Source: Variovorax sp. TBS-050B
Lineage (GTDB): Bacteria; Pseudomonadota; Gammaproteobacteria; Burkholderiales; Burkholderiaceae_C
NCBI RefSeq assembly: GCF_029893635.1
Contig: NZ_JARXYR010000002.1
Span: 62,001-126,000 of the forward strand
DNA length: 64,000 nucleotides
Direction: 5' to 3'
The position numbers and the translations under genes were made by a program. The notes beneath the pieces are model-generated. The model was given only the letters and a program-made list of their open reading frames with translations, was not told the origin of the DNA and did no database searches. Shown here piece by piece: positions 17,604-27,835 of the stretch. The stretch's first letter is position 1. Every line of letters begins with the position of its first letter.

Positions 17604-18353
17604 TCAGCGCATGAAGCGCCCCCCGTTGAGGTCGAGGGTGGCGCCGGTCACGAAGGCCGCCGCGGGCGACGCGAGGTAGACCACCGCAGCTGCCACCTCC
17701 TCCGGCTCGCCGAAGCGCCCCAGCGGGATCGATTGCCGCAGCGCCTGCTGCCGCGCCGGCTCCAGCGCATCGAGCGCGGGGCTGCGCACCGCGGCCGGTG
17801 CCACGGCGTTGACCGTGACGCCATGCGGTGCGAGTTCCTGCGCGAAGCTGCGCGTCAGCGCGAGCAGCGCCGCCTTGCTGGCCGCGTAGTGCGCGCCCGT
17901 CGCGGCGCTGGGCTGCTGCCCGGCCAGCGAGGCGAGGTTGACGATGCGGCCGGCGCCGCGCGAACGCATGTGGCGCCCCGCGATGCGGCAGCCGAAGAAG
18001 CTGCCGCGCAGGTTGACCGCGAGCACGTCGTCCCACTCGTCCGCGCCGATGTCCCAGACCGAGGTGAAGGCGGTGCGCGCGGCATTGTTGACGAGCAGGT
18101 CGACCGCGCCGAACTGCGCCACGGCCATGTCGAAGCAGCGCGCGAACGCCGCCTCGTCGCGCACGTCGAGTGCCATCGCGAGGCACTCTGCGCCCGCGGC
18201 GCGCAGGCGGGCGGCGGCGCGCTCGGCGGCCGCCCCATCGAGGTCCGCGAGCACCACGCGCGCGCCCGCTTCCGCCAGGCCGCGCGCGATCGCCTCGCCC
18301 AGGCCCTGCGCGGCGCCGGTCACGAAGGCGGTGCGGCCGGCGAGCAGGCTCAT
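17604..18353 (-). CDS. SDR-family oxidoreductase
   Basis: 249 residues from ATG 18351-18353, overlapping the ligase stop as ATGA. Cofactor site TGAAQGLG; Asp at the end of beta-2 (VLADLDG) favours NAD. LVNNAART and GAHYAASK give the Asn and Tyr-Lys pair. The C-terminus is FVTGATLDLNGG, as in 3-oxoacyl-ACP/acyl-CoA reductase-like SDRs. By position it acts on an intermediate made from the CoA ester formed by the adjacent ligase. Confidence 0.88.
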   Translation of the reverse strand: MSLLAGRTAFVTGAAQGLGEAIARGLAEAGARVVLADLDGAAAERAAARLRAAGAECLAMALDVRDEAAFARCFDMAVAQFGAVDLLVNNAARTAFTSVWDIGADEWDDVLAVNLRGSFFGCRIAGRHMRSRGAGRIVNLASLAGQQPSAATGAHYAASKAALLALTRSFAQELAPHGVTVNAVAPAAVRSPALDALEPARQQALRQSIPLGRFGEPEEVAAAVVYLASPAAAFVTGATLDLNGGRFMR

Positions 18354-19975
18354 GCCAGCTTCGCGGCCGGGCGTGCCGCCGGCCCGCGGTCCCAGGTGCC
18401 CGGGCCCACGCCGCGCTCGCGCAGCCTGAACTTCTGCACCTTGCCGTTCTCGGTGCGCGGCAGGTCGGGCAGCAGGTCGACGTAGCGCGGCAGCGCGAAG
18501 TAAGGCAGGCGGCTTTCGCAGAAGCGCACGACGTCGGCCGGATCGATGCGCTCGCCCTCGCGCGCGACGAGCGCGGCCATCACTTCGTCCTCGGCCAGCT
18601 CCGAGCGCACGGGATAGACGGCGCAGGCCGCCACGGCCGGATGGCTCAGCAGCACCTGCTCGACCTCGAAGGACGAGATGTTCTCGCCGCGGCGGCGGAT
18701 CGCGTCCTTGATGCGGTCGACGAAGCGGAAGGCGCCGTCGGCATCGCGCACCACGCGGTCGCCGGTGTGGAACCAGAGGTTGCGCCAGGCCTCGACGGTC
18801 TTCTCGGGCATGTGGAAGTAGCCGCTCGCGAAGACATAGGGTTCGTCGGCGCGCAGCAGCAGTTCGCCGGCCTCGCCGGGCGGCAGCGCCGCATCGTCCT
18901 CGTCGGCCACGCGCGCCTCGAAGCCCGGCCGCAGCCAGCCCATCACGCCGCCGCGCGGCGAGTCGGGCGCGGTCGCGATCGCGAAATTGGTCTCGGTCGA
19001 GCCGTAGCCTTCGAGCAGCCGCACGCCGGTGCGCTCGAAGAAGCTCTGCCCCGCCGCCGCCGGCACGCCGGGCCCGAGGCCGATGCGCACGCGGTGGCCG
19101 CGCTCCGCCTCGCCCGCCGGCTGCGCGAGCAGGATCGGCACCATCGCGCCGAGCAGATAGACCACGGTGGCGCCGTTCGCGCGCATCGCGGGCCAGAAGC
19201 CCGAGGCCGAGAAGCGCGTCTCGAACACCGCCTCGGCGCCCGTGAGCGCGGCCTGTGCGAAGGTGTTGAGCGCGTTGATGTGGAACAGCGGCAAGGTGGT
19301 GCACAGCACGTCGTCGGCGCCCACGCCGAGCACCTCGGCGCTGTGCACGCCCCACCAGAAATACTGCGCATGCGGGCAGACCACGCCCTTGGCCGGCCCC
19401 GTGGTGCCCGAGGTGTAGAGGATCGCGAGCGGATCGCCGGGCTGCACCGGCGCCGCATCAACGGGCGTTGTGGCACCTGCGGGGCAGGTCCGCACGCGCA
19501 TGCTTGCGGGCGCCTGCCACGTCCCATCGCTGCCGGCCGACGGCTCGCCGACGATCCAGATCTCCTCGAGCTTCGTGCGCGCGAGGTCCGCGGTGTTCAG
19601 CCGCTCGAGAAAACCGGCCTCGATGACCAGCAGCCGGGCTTCGCTGTGCGCGAGGAAGTAGCCGATCTGCGGCCCCATCGACGCGGTGTTGACCGGCACC
19701 GTCACCGCGCCGAGCCAGCCGGCGCCGAGGAAGGTTTCGAGGAACTCGATGCGGTTGCCGCACATGAGCGCGATGCGGTCGCCGCGCGCGATGCCGGCCT
19801 GTGCGAGCACGCCCGCGCGGGCGGCGGCGGCCCCGGCGGCACCGGCATGGGACCAGCGCCGGTCGCCGATGCGCAGCAGCGGCCGTGCGCCGAACAGCGC
19901 CGCCTGCCGGCGCAGCATGTCCGGCAGCGTGCGCGCGGCGGGTGGCACGCTGCGCGGCGCGGCGTTATGCGTCAT
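18350..19975 (-). CDS. AMP-forming acyl-CoA ligase (first copy)
   Basis: 541 residues from ATG 19973-19975. The ANL superfamily P-loop [12 protein letters not shown], the GYGSTET adenine motif, the WFHTGDRV hinge region and the final catalytic Lys region ([11 protein letters not shown]) are all present. The enzyme activates a carboxylic acid with ATP and CoA. It overlaps livF by 11 bases. A second ligase at 33516-35145 shares the architecture. The substrate is likely an aromatic or indolic acid taken up by the adjacent ABC system; this is inference. Confidence 0.92.
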   Translation of the reverse strand: MTHNAAPRSVPPAARTLPDMLRRQAALFGARPLLRIGDRRWSHAGAAGAAAARAGVLAQAGIARGDRIALMCGNRIEFLETFLGAGWLGAVTVPVNTASMGPQIGYFLAHSEARLLVIEAGFLERLNTADLARTKLEEIWIVGEPSAGSDGTWQAPASMRVRTCPAGATTPVDAAPVQPGDPLAILYTSGTTGPAKGVVCPHAQYFWWGVHSAEVLGVGADDVLCTTLPLFHINALNTFAQAALTGAEAVFETRFSASGFWPAMRANGATVVYLLGAMVPILLAQPAGEAERGHRVRIGLGPGVPAAAGQSFFERTGVRLLEGYGSTETNFAIATAPDSPRGGVMGWLRPGFEARVADEDDAALPPGEAGELLLRADEPYVFASGYFHMPEKTVEAWRNLWFHTGDRVVRDADGAFRFVDRIKDAIRRRGENISSFEVEQVLLSHPAVAACAVYPVRSELAEDEVMAALVAREGERIDPADVVRFCESRLPYFALPRYVDLLPDLPRTENGKVQKFRLRERGVGPGTWDRGPAARPAAKLA

Positions 19976-20696
19976 CGTGCGTGCCCCCGCCGAGGTAGGT
20001 GGCCTGCACGCGCGGATCGCCCGCGAGTTCGCCCGAGGCGCCCGAGAGCGCGATCTCGCCGGTCTCGAGCACATAGCCGTGGTCCGAGGTCTCGAGCGCG
20101 GCGCGCGCGTTCTGCTCGACCAGCAGGATCGAGACGCCGTCCTCGCGCAGCTTGCGCACGATCGACAGGATGTCGCGCACGATCAGCGGTGCGAGGCCGA
20201 GGCTGGGCTCGTCGAGCATCAACAGGCGCGGCGCCGACATCAGCGCGCGGCCCACCGCGAGCATCTGGCGCTCGCCGCCCGAGAGCGTGTCGGCGCGCTG
20301 CGCGCGGCGCTCGGCGAGCCGCGGGAAGCGGTCGTACACCGACTGCAGCCTGCGCTTCATCGCATCGCCGCGCAGCCGCTTGGCGTAGGCGCCGAGCTGC
20401 AGGTTGTCGAGCACCGTGAGCTCGCCGAACAGCTCGCGCTTCTCGGGCACCAGGCACAGGCCGCGCTCCACACGCGCCTCGACGTCGAGCCCCTGCAGGT
20501 CCTCGCCCTCGAAACGCAGCGTGCCGCGGCACGGCAGCAGGCCCATCGCGGCTGCGAGCAGCGTGGTCTTGCCCGCGCCGTTCGGGCCGATCACCGAGAT
20601 GATCTGGCCCGGCTGCAAAGCCAGCGAGACGCCGCGCACCGCCTCGACCTGGCCGTAGGACACGTGCAGGTCGCCGATCTCCAGCATCGCGGTCAT
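19965..20696 (-). CDS. livF: Branched-chain amino acid-type ABC transporter ATPase LivF
   Basis: 243 residues: Walker [10 protein letters not shown], signature LSGGERQML, Walker [12 protein letters not shown] and switch His (LVEQNA). The length and the [15 protein letters not shown] block are LivF-like. Start ATG overlaps the upstream permease-ATPase fusion by four bases. HAAT-family Liv systems next to catabolic genes often import aromatic acids rather than amino acids. Confidence 0.93.
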   Translation of the reverse strand: MTAMLEIGDLHVSYGQVEAVRGVSLALQPGQIISVIGPNGAGKTTLLAAAMGLLPCRGTLRFEGEDLQGLDVEARVERGLCLVPEKRELFGELTVLDNLQLGAYAKRLRGDAMKRRLQSVYDRFPRLAERRAQRADTLSGGERQMLAVGRALMSAPRLLMLDEPSLGLAPLIVRDILSIVRKLREDGVSILLVEQNARAALETSDHGYVLETGEIALSGASGELAGDPRVQATYLGGGTHDDA

Positions 20697-22552
20697 GACA
20701 GGACCTCCATGCTGCGCACCGCGCCCGTCGGGGCGGCGGCTGCCGCCGGCGCCTCGTCCACCACGCTGCCCAGGTAGGCGGCCTGCACGCGCGGATCGGC
20801 GCGCACCGCGGCGGGCACGCCTTCCACCAGCTTGGCGCCGAAGTTCATCACCACGAGGCGATCGACGAGTTTCATCACGAAGTCCATGTCATGTTCGACG
20901 ATGAGGATGGTCACGCCCTCCTCGCGCAGCTTGCGCAGCAGCTCGCCGAGCGCCATCTTTTCCTTGCGCCGCAGGCCGGCCGCGGGCTCGTCCAGCACCA
21001 GCAGCACCGGGTCGGCCGCGAGCGCGCGTGCGATCTCGAGGATGCGCTGCGTGCCCAGCGGCAGGCTGCCCGCGAGCTCGTGCGCGCGGTCGCCCAGGCC
21101 GATGCGGTCGAGCTGCCGCTGCGCCTCCTGCAGGATCTGCATCTCCTCGCCGCGGTCGAGCCGGAGGCCGGCCTTCAGGATGCCGGCGCCCGTGCGCGCA
21201 TGCGCGCCCAGCGCCACGTTGTCGAGCAGGCTCATGTGCGGGCGCAGCTTCACGTGCTGGAAGGTGCGCGCCAGGCCCAGCCGCGCCACCGCGCGCTGCG
21301 GCATGCCGGCGATGTCGCGGCCGAGAAAGCGCACCTGGCCCGACGTCATCGGCAGCGTGCAGGTCAGCAGGTTGAACATGGTCGACTTGCCCGCGCCGTT
21401 GGGTCCGATCAGGCCGACGATCTCGCCGGCGTTCACGTCGAAGCTCACGTCGTTCACCGCCACCAGCCCGCCGAAGCGCTTGACCGCGCCCTGCACCGAC
21501 AGCACCGGCGTGCCGCGCGCCGGCAGTGCGCGATGCGGCAGCGGCGCCACCGCGGGCGCGTCGTGGCGCGAGGCGACCGGCGGGCCGGCGCGCCGCAGGC
21601 GCCAGCGCCGCAAGAGGCCCATGAGCCCGCTGCGCGCGAAGTGCAGCAGCAGGATGAAGAGCGTGGCGAAGGCCACGGCCTCGAGCTGGCCGGCGCGCTG
21701 CGTCAGCATCGGCAGCACGTCCTGCAGGCCGTTCTTGAGCACCAGCACCAGCGCCGCGCCCACGAGCGCGCCCGAGAGCTGGCCGAGACCGCCGGCCACC
21801 GCCATCAGCAAATACTCGATGCTCGCGCGCACGTCGAAGGGCGAGGGGCTGACGAAGCGGTTCATGTGCGCATAGAGCCAGCCCGCGAGCCCGGCGAACA
21901 GCGCGGCCGTGACGAACAGCGACAGCCGCACGCGGTAGGCATCGGCGCCCACGCTCGCGAGCAGCGTGGCGCCGCCGCGCAGGCCGCGGATCGCACGGCC
22001 GGGCCGCGATTGCAGCAGGTTGTGGCTGAACAGGCAGGCCAGCCCGACCACGGCCCAGATCAGGTAGTACATCGCGCGCGGATCGGCGAGCGAGAAGCCC
22101 GCGATGCGCAGCGCCGGGATGTTCGACAGGCCCGTGTGCCGCCCGAGCGCATCGACGTTGCCGAACAGCATCGCGATCGACAGCCCCCAGGCGATGGTGC
22201 TGAGCGGCAGGAAGTGTCCGCCGAGGCGCAGCGTGAGCATGCCGATCGCGAGCGCCGACAGGCCCGTGAGCAGCAGCGCGAACACGAGCCCGACCCACGG
22301 CGACAGGCCCTGCGTGGTGGTGAGCCACGCGGTGGCATAGGCCGCGATGCCGACGAAGGCCGCCTGCCCGAAGGAGGTGGCGCCGCCCACGCCGGTGAGC
22401 AGCACCAGGCCCAGCGCCACCAGCGCGCCGATGCCGATGTCGTTGAGCAGCGAGACGGTGAAGCTGCCCGCCACCGCCGGCACCAGCGCCAGCACGGCGA
22501 CGACCGCGCCCACCCAGACCATGCACTGGCGCATGCGGAGCTTGTCGTTCAT
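20693..22552 (-). CDS. LivM-LivG fusion: ABC permease plus ATPase
   Basis: 619 residues. Residues 1 to ~330 are a LivM-type permease with multiple helices ([38 protein letters not shown]). From about residue 365 a LivG ATPase follows with Walker [10 protein letters not shown], a LivG-style signature [15 protein letters not shown] and Walker [13 protein letters not shown] Pro/Ala/Arg linker joins them. The fusion keeps permease and ATPase in fixed ratio. Start ATG at 22550-22552 overlaps the livH stop. Confidence 0.92.
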   Translation of the reverse strand: MNDKLRMRQCMVWVGAVVAVLALVPAVAGSFTVSLLNDIGIGALVALGLVLLTGVGGATSFGQAAFVGIAAYATAWLTTTQGLSPWVGLVFALLLTGLSALAIGMLTLRLGGHFLPLSTIAWGLSIAMLFGNVDALGRHTGLSNIPALRIAGFSLADPRAMYYLIWAVVGLACLFSHNLLQSRPGRAIRGLRGGATLLASVGADAYRVRLSLFVTAALFAGLAGWLYAHMNRFVSPSPFDVRASIEYLLMAVAGGLGQLSGALVGAALVLVLKNGLQDVLPMLTQRAGQLEAVAFATLFILLLHFARSGLMGLLRRWRLRRAGPPVASRHDAPAVAPLPHRALPARGTPVLSVQGAVKRFGGLVAVNDVSFDVNAGEIVGLIGPNGAGKSTMFNLLTCTLPMTSGQVRFLGRDIAGMPQRAVARLGLARTFQHVKLRPHMSLLDNVALGAHARTGAGILKAGLRLDRGEEMQILQEAQRQLDRIGLGDRAHELAGSLPLGTQRILEIARALAADPVLLVLDEPAAGLRRKEKMALGELLRKLREEGVTILIVEHDMDFVMKLVDRLVVMNFGAKLVEGVPAAVRADPRVQAAYLGSVVDEAPAAAAAPTGAVRSMEVLS

Positions 22553-23604
22553 TGGTCCACCTCGTCTTCTTCCTCTTCGCTGTGGGCTGCCAGGAAGGAG
22601 CGCAGCATCAGCACCGGGATCAGCAGGCTGAACACGATCACGTCCTTGAGCGCGCCGCTCCAGAACGAAGCGAAGCTCTCGACCACGCCGACCGCCAGCG
22701 CACCGAGCGCGGTCATCGGGTAGCTCACCAGCCCGCCGATGATCGCGGCCACGAAGGCCTTGAGGCCGATGATGAAGCCCGAGTCGTAGTACATGGTGGT
22801 CACGGGCGCGATCAGCACGCCGATCAGGCCCGCCAGCAGCGAGGCGCAGCCGTAGGCCAGCAGCGCCGTGCGCACCGGCCGGATGCCGACCAGCCGCGCA
22901 CCGACGCGGTTGACCGCCGTGGCGCGCAGCGCCTTGCCGGCCACCGTTCGCTCGAACACCAGGAAGAACAGCCCGCTGAGCACGATCGCCGCGCCCACCA
23001 TCAGCACCACCTGGCCGCTGACCGTGAAGCCGTCGCCGAGCGTGAACATCGCGCTCGTGAGCGGCGTGGTGCGCGAGCCCTCGGGCCCGAAGAACAGCAG
23101 GCCCAGGCCCGAGAGCAGGAAGTGCAGCGCGAGCGAGACGATCAAAAGCACCAGCACCGACGCATCGGCGATCGGCTGGAACACCACGCGCGCGAGCAGC
23201 GGCGCCATCGGCACCACCAGCAGCACCGCCACCGCGATGTGCACCGCCACCGGCACGCCGGGCCGCGCCGCCAGCCATGCGAGCACGCAGGGCACCGCGG
23301 GCAGCACGCCCCAGGTCAGGAGCGCCTTCGGAATGCGTGCGGCCTCGCCGCGGCGCAGCAGGCTGCCTATCTCAGTGGCCAGCGCCAGCGCGGCCAGCAC
23401 CGCGACCAGGCCGATGGTCGGCGGCACGCGGCCGGTCTCGAAGGCCGCGAGCGACAGCGCCGCGAAGGCCGCGAGGTCGCCGAAGGGCACGAACACCACG
23501 CGGGTGACCGAGAAGATCAGCACCAGCCCGAGCCCGGCCAGCAGATAGACCGCACCGTTGGCCAGGCCGTCGGTGACGAGGATCAATGCCACGTCCCAGG
23601 TCAT
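22549..23604 (-). CDS. livH: Branched-chain-type ABC permease LivH
   Basis: 351 residues, mostly membrane helices, with the LivH signatures DGLANGAVYLLAGLGLVLIF near the start and GLKAFVAAIIGGLVSYP near residue 280. The C-terminus is unusually acidic ([12 protein letters not shown]). It pairs with the LivM half of the next protein to form the inner-membrane channel. Confidence 0.92.
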   Translation of the reverse strand: MTWDVALILVTDGLANGAVYLLAGLGLVLIFSVTRVVFVPFGDLAAFAALSLAAFETGRVPPTIGLVAVLAALALATEIGSLLRRGEAARIPKALLTWGVLPAVPCVLAWLAARPGVPVAVHIAVAVLLVVPMAPLLARVVFQPIADASVLVLLIVSLALHFLLSGLGLLFFGPEGSRTTPLTSAMFTLGDGFTVSGQVVLMVGAAIVLSGLFFLVFERTVAGKALRATAVNRVGARLVGIRPVRTALLAYGCASLLAGLIGVLIAPVTTMYYDSGFIIGLKAFVAAIIGGLVSYPMTALGALAVGVVESFASFWSGALKDVIVFSLLIPVLMLRSFLAAHSEEEEDEVDQ

Positions 23605-23653
23605 GAAGGCACCCCCTGCAGGATTGTTGTGGTTGTGGTCGGGATGCGTGGGT

Positions 23654-24817
23654 TCAAGGTGCGAGCTTCCATTGGCCGTTGTCGAGCTTGACGATCACGC
23701 GCGCGCGTTCGTCCACGCCGTAGAGGTTGCCGGGCTTGAAGCTGTAGACGCCGTGCGTGCCCACCACCTCCCTGGTGCTGAAGATCGCGTCGCGCAGCGC
23801 CACGCGGAACTCCGCCGTGCCCGGCTCGGCCTTCTTCATCGCGCGCGATGCCGCGTCGGCGAACACCAGCCAGCCGTCGAAGGAATAGGCCGAGAAGGCA
23901 TCGCTGGTCGACGCGTTGTTGACCTTCTGGAACACGGCGCGGAAATCGGTCGCGATCTTCTTGGTCGGATAGCCGTCGGGCAGCTGCTCGGCCACGATCA
24001 CCGGGCCGGTGGGCATGAGCGCGTTCTGGCCCGCGGCGCCGACCACGCGCACGAAGTCGGGGTTGATCAGGCCGTGCTGGCCGTACACGCCGCCCCTGTA
24101 GCCGCGCTCCTGCAGTGCCAGGAAGGGCAAGGCCCCGGGCGTGCCCGCGCCGCCGGTCATCACCGCGTCGGGCCGCAGCGCGACGATCTTCAGCACCTGC
24201 CCCGTGACCGAGGCATCGCCGCGCGCATAGCGCTCGTTGCTCACCACCTTGATGCCGGCCGCGGGCGCGGCCTTCATCAGCGCGTTGTAGACCAGGTCGC
24301 CCCAGGCGTCGGTGAAGCCGATGTAGCCGACGGTCTTGACGTTGTTGCGCTTCATGCGCTCGACCACCGCGTCGATCATCAGCTGCGTGGGCTGCGCCAC
24401 GGTCACGACCCACGGGTTCTCGGCCGCGTCGAGCAGGATCGGCGTGAGGCCGATCATCGGCGTCTTCGCCTCCTTGCCGACCTGCGCCATCGCGATCGCG
24501 GCCGGCACGCCCGAGGTGCCCATGAGCAGGTCGACCTTGTCCTCCTCGATCAGCTTGCGCGCGTTGCGGCCGGCCGTGGTCGGGTCGGAGCCGTCGTCGA
24601 GCACGATGAGCTGGATCTTGCGGCCCTCGACCTCGCCCTTGTAGGCCAGCGCCGCCTGCATGCCCTTGGCATAGGGCACGCCGAGCGAGGAGTTGGGGCC
24701 GGAGAGCGAGACGCTCAGCCCCACTTTGAGATCGGCCGCCAGGGCGCTCGCGATGCCGCAAGCGGTCAGCGCCGCGGCGAGGGTGCCGCGCGCCAGGGTC
24801 TGCATCAGGCTCTTCAT
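23654..24817 (-). CDS. Periplasmic ABC substrate-binding protein (LivK type I, copy 1)
   Basis: 387 residues with a signal peptide ending ASALAADLKVG. It is a type I periplasmic binding protein fold of the Leu/Ile/Val family (VGLSVSLSGPNSSLGVPYAKG at start). It captures the substrate for the Liv permease encoded directly downstream. Two close paralogues at 26682-27827 and 27836-29002 share the same motifs (DDGSDPTTAGRNARKLIEED-like block, GYIGFTDAWGDL), so the locus has three receptors for one channel. Confidence 0.93.
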   Translation of the reverse strand: MKSLMQTLARGTLAAALTACGIASALAADLKVGLSVSLSGPNSSLGVPYAKGMQAALAYKGEVEGRKIQLIVLDDGSDPTTAGRNARKLIEEDKVDLLMGTSGVPAAIAMAQVGKEAKTPMIGLTPILLDAAENPWVVTVAQPTQLMIDAVVERMKRNNVKTVGYIGFTDAWGDLVYNALMKAAPAAGIKVVSNERYARGDASVTGQVLKIVALRPDAVMTGGAGTPGALPFLALQERGYRGGVYGQHGLINPDFVRVVGAAGQNALMPTGPVIVAEQLPDGYPTKKIATDFRAVFQKVNNASTSDAFSAYSFDGWLVFADAASRAMKKAEPGTAEFRVALRDAIFSTREVVGTHGVYSFKPGNLYGVDERARVIVKLDNGQWKLAP

Positions 24818-24866
24818 GTCGTAGCTCCGGTGATGAGAAACAAGGGTGGAAGAAACGGGGGAATAC

Positions 24867-25341
24867 TCAGATGAACAGCTGGATCGCCGGCAAGGCCCGC
24901 CCGGGGTCGAGCAGGTCGATGCGCTTCTCGCGGATGGCCCAGCCCGCGTCGGTGCGCACGAGGCGGTGGCGCGCCGTGCCGCTCAGCAGCAGTTGCGCCC
25001 CCGCCGCGCGATTCGACGTAGACGAAGGGCGTGCGCAGGCGGACCTCGCCGCCCTCGCCTTCCTCCTGCTCGATGCGCGAGGCCTGCAGCACATGCTGGC
25101 AATGGCTCATCGGATGCTGCGAGTGGGCGCGCGGATTCTTCAGCCGCTCGACGCGCAGCTGCAGCAGCAGCCGGTCCTCGAAGGCCAGCGAGTTGTGCGA
25201 GAACGGATCGGCCTGCGCCGCGCCGAGCAGCGGCACCCAGTAGCGGCCGTCCTCGGCGAAGAGCGCGAGCCATTCGTCGAAGCGGCGGCCGTCGAGCAGC
25301 GCGGCCTCGTGCGCCGCGAAATCGCGCGGGTCGCCGTTCAT
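24867..25341 (-). pseudogene. Rieske dioxygenase beta subunit, frameshifted (copy 1)
   Basis: The ATG at 25339-25341 overlaps the alpha-subunit stop. The frame runs as a ring-hydroxylating dioxygenase beta subunit (RRFDEWLALFAEDGRYWVPL) up to VYVESRGGG, then is lost. The homologous C-terminus (IREKRIDLLDPGRALPAIQLFI in another frame) continues to a stop at 24867-24869. Removing one base of the C5 run at 24998-25002 restores a 157-residue protein colinear with the intact paralogue at 35153-35644, which also ends AVQLFI. The beta subunit is structural in the alpha3beta3 enzyme. It may be a sequencing indel rather than a dead gene. Confidence 0.85.
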
Positions 25342-26663
25342 GCGCCCACCTCCATGTCCGCCGCCATGGCCTTCGCCCAGGCGCGGAACTGGTTGCGCAT
25401 CAGCAGTTCGTTGGTGCCGTTGGTGGTGACGGTCGACTGCGCACGTTCGGCCGCGTCGTAGCCGCGGTGCAGGCTGACCCATTCGTTGCCCCCGGCGCGC
25501 AGGCCCTTCTGGATGCTCTCGAACAGATGCACGTCGTCGTGCGCGACCACCGACATCGGCGAGAACACGAGCCGGTTGTAGCTCAGCGCGCGCTCGAACA
25601 GCAGCGCCGGCGCGCCGGCCGCGCGGAAGCTCCAGGCCTCGATCAGCGTGCGATCGGCCGCGAGCGGACGGATCACGCGGATGGCCTGCGGCGAACCCTT
25701 GACCGAGAGGCTCGGGTAGAGCACCGAGTTCTGCGGCGAACGCTGCAGGATCTCGGCGGCGCGCGCCTCGCCGTGCGCGGCACGCATCGCGGCCTCGTAC
25801 GCGGGCAGCTGCGCATAGTTGGAGTGGATGCTGAAGTGGATGCCCAGCACGCTGTGCCCGTTGGCGAACACGCGCCCGCCCATCCTGTCGAAGAACTCGT
25901 AGCCCGAGCCGAAGGGCAGGATCTGCTCCATCGCCATCGGCTTGGGGTCATCGGGCGCATGGCCCTCCCACAGCGCCTCGGCCGCCTGGGTGGCCGACTC
26001 GTGGGTGGACATCGGATGCACCGTGTCGTTGATGTTCTCGAGGTAGACCTTCCAGTTGCAATGCACGATGTTGCGCAGCACGCCGCCTTCGGCCGTGAGC
26101 CGGCCCTCGGGCGAGCGGTCGACCATGTTGTCGATGGCGCCGAGCACCTCGCCGAAGTAATCCTCGAACGAGGGGCCCGCATCCGACAGCCGCACGAACA
26201 CGAAGTCGCGGTAGACCTTCACATGCCGGACCGCCGAGAGCCCCTGCCCCGACTCGCAGGCCTTCAGCTGCGTGCCCTCGTAGCCGTTCTTCAGCGGCAG
26301 GCCCAGCGGCGCGCCGTCGAGCTTGTAGGTCCAGGCGTGGTAGGGGCAGCGGAAGAAGCGGCCGGTGTTGCCGCTCTCGTCCGTCACGAGCTGCGTGCCC
26401 TTGTGGGCGCAGCGGTTGTACATGACGTGCACCGCGCCGTCGGGCTGCCGCACCATCAGCAGCGGCCGGCCCGCGATCTCCTGCGTGATGAAGTCGCCCG
26501 CCGCCGGCACCTGGCTCGCATGGCCGAGGAAGACCCAGCTGTTGGCGAACAGGCGCTCCTGCTCGAGCGCGAAGAGCTCATCGCTCAGGTACAGGTCGCG
26601 GTGCACGCGGTCGTCCTGCACCAGCGCGGCGATGCGGTCGGGATGGTGGCGGTAGCTGTTCAT
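25338..26663 (-). CDS. Rieske aromatic ring-hydroxylating dioxygenase alpha subunit (copy 1)
   Basis: 441 residues. The Rieske [2Fe-2S] ligands are C85, H87, C106 and H109 (CAHKG and CPYHAW). The mononuclear iron site has D213, H216 and H221 (NDTVHPMSTH), the normal D-x2-H-x4-H spacing. The oxygenase adds O2 to an aromatic ring using electrons from a reductase; the only reductase in the locus is at 36980-37972. It is about as long as, and clearly similar to, the second alpha subunit at 35644-36957. In Variovorax a Rieske pair (iadDE) starts auxin degradation; either pair here could be it. Confidence 0.93.
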   Translation of the reverse strand: MNSYRHHPDRIAALVQDDRVHRDLYLSDELFALEQERLFANSWVFLGHASQVPAAGDFITQEIAGRPLLMVRQPDGAVHVMYNRCAHKGTQLVTDESGNTGRFFRCPYHAWTYKLDGAPLGLPLKNGYEGTQLKACESGQGLSAVRHVKVYRDFVFVRLSDAGPSFEDYFGEVLGAIDNMVDRSPEGRLTAEGGVLRNIVHCNWKVYLENINDTVHPMSTHESATQAAEALWEGHAPDDPKPMAMEQILPFGSGYEFFDRMGGRVFANGHSVLGIHFSIHSNYAQLPAYEAAMRAAHGEARAAEILQRSPQNSVLYPSLSVKGSPQAIRVIRPLAADRTLIEAWSFRAAGAPALLFERALSYNRLVFSPMSVVAHDDVHLFESIQKGLRAGGNEWVSLHRGYDAAERAQSTVTTNGTNELLMRNQFRAWAKAMAADMEVGA

Positions 26664-26681
26664 CGGCGGGCGCTCGTTTTT

Positions 26682-27827
26682 TCAGGGAACGAGCTTCCAC
26701 TGGCCCTTGTTCATCTGCACCACCACCACGCCGCGCTGGTCGGAGCCGTAGCGGTCGTCGGGCTTGAAGGTGTAGATGCCGTGCGTGCCCACCAGCTCCC
26801 TGGTCGACGCGATCGCGTCGCGCAGCGCCGTGCGGTACTGCGGCGTGCCCGGCTCGCCCTTGGCGCGCGAGGCGGCATCGGCGAGCAGCAGGTAGGCGTC
26901 GTAGGTGTAGGACGAGAAGGCGTCGGTCGGCACCGCGCCGTGCACCTTCTGGTAGGCCGCGCGGAAGCCCATCGCCACCTTCTTGATCGGGTTGCTCTCG
27001 GGCAGCTGGTCGGCCACGAGCACCGGGCCGCTCGGCACCTGCAGGCCCTCGATCGATGCGCCGCCCACGCGCACGAAGTCGGCGTTGATCAGGCCGTGCG
27101 TGCCGTAGATCTTGCCCTTGTAGCCGCGCTCGGCGAGCGCGATGTAGGGCAGCGCGCCCGGCGTGCCCGAGTTGCCCGCGAACACCGCGTCGGGCCGCTG
27201 CGCCACGATCTTGAGCACCTGGCCCGCGACCGACGAATCGCTGCGCGCATAGCGCTCGTTCGCCACCACCTTGATGCCGGCCTTCTCGGCGCTCTTCACG
27301 AGCGAGTCGTAGGCCAGGTCGCCGAGCGCGTCGGAAAAGCCGATGAAGGCCACGGTCTTCACGCCCGACTGCTTCATGCGCTCGACCACGCCCGCGACCA
27401 TCAGCGGGAAGGGCTGCGAGACGGTCACGGTCCAGGCGCCCTCGGGGCCGGCGATGGTGACGGGCGTGGGCGAGATCAGCGGCGTGTTGAGCTCGCGCGC
27501 GACCGCGGCGATCGCCATCGCGCCGGGCACGCCCGAGGTGCCGATCAGCACGTCGACCTTGTCCTCGACCACCAGCTTGCGCGCATTGCGCCCGGCCGTG
27601 GTCGGGTCGGAGGCGTCGTCGAGCACGATCAACTCGACCTTGCGGCCCGCGATCTGCGGATGCTCGGCGAGCGCCGCGCGGATGCCCTTCTCGTAGGGCA
27701 CCCCGAGCGCGGCCACCGGGCCCGAGAGCGAGCTGATGAAGCCGATCTTGAGGTCGGCCGCGAGGGCCTGCGAGGCGGCCAGCGCGATGGCGGTGGCGGC
27801 GACGATGCGGGAGAGTCGGTGCGTCAT
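26682..27827 (-). CDS. Periplasmic ABC substrate-binding protein (LivK type I, copy 2)
   Basis: 381 residues from ATG 27825-27827 with a signal peptide ending ASQALAADLKIG. It has the same fold and motifs as its neighbours (SLSGPVAALGVPYEKG, LDDASDPTTAGRNARK). It begins 8 bases after the stop of copy 3, a tight tandem. It differs in the central ligand-facing blocks (GPEGAWTVTVSQPFPLM), so ligand range may differ. Confidence 0.92.
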   Translation of the reverse strand: MTHRLSRIVAATAIALAASQALAADLKIGFISSLSGPVAALGVPYEKGIRAALAEHPQIAGRKVELIVLDDASDPTTAGRNARKLVVEDKVDVLIGTSGVPGAMAIAAVARELNTPLISPTPVTIAGPEGAWTVTVSQPFPLMVAGVVERMKQSGVKTVAFIGFSDALGDLAYDSLVKSAEKAGIKVVANERYARSDSSVAGQVLKIVAQRPDAVFAGNSGTPGALPYIALAERGYKGKIYGTHGLINADFVRVGGASIEGLQVPSGPVLVADQLPESNPIKKVAMGFRAAYQKVHGAVPTDAFSSYTYDAYLLLADAASRAKGEPGTPQYRTALRDAIASTRELVGTHGIYTFKPDDRYGSDQRGVVVVQMNKGQWKLVP

Positions 27828-27835
27828 GTCGATCC

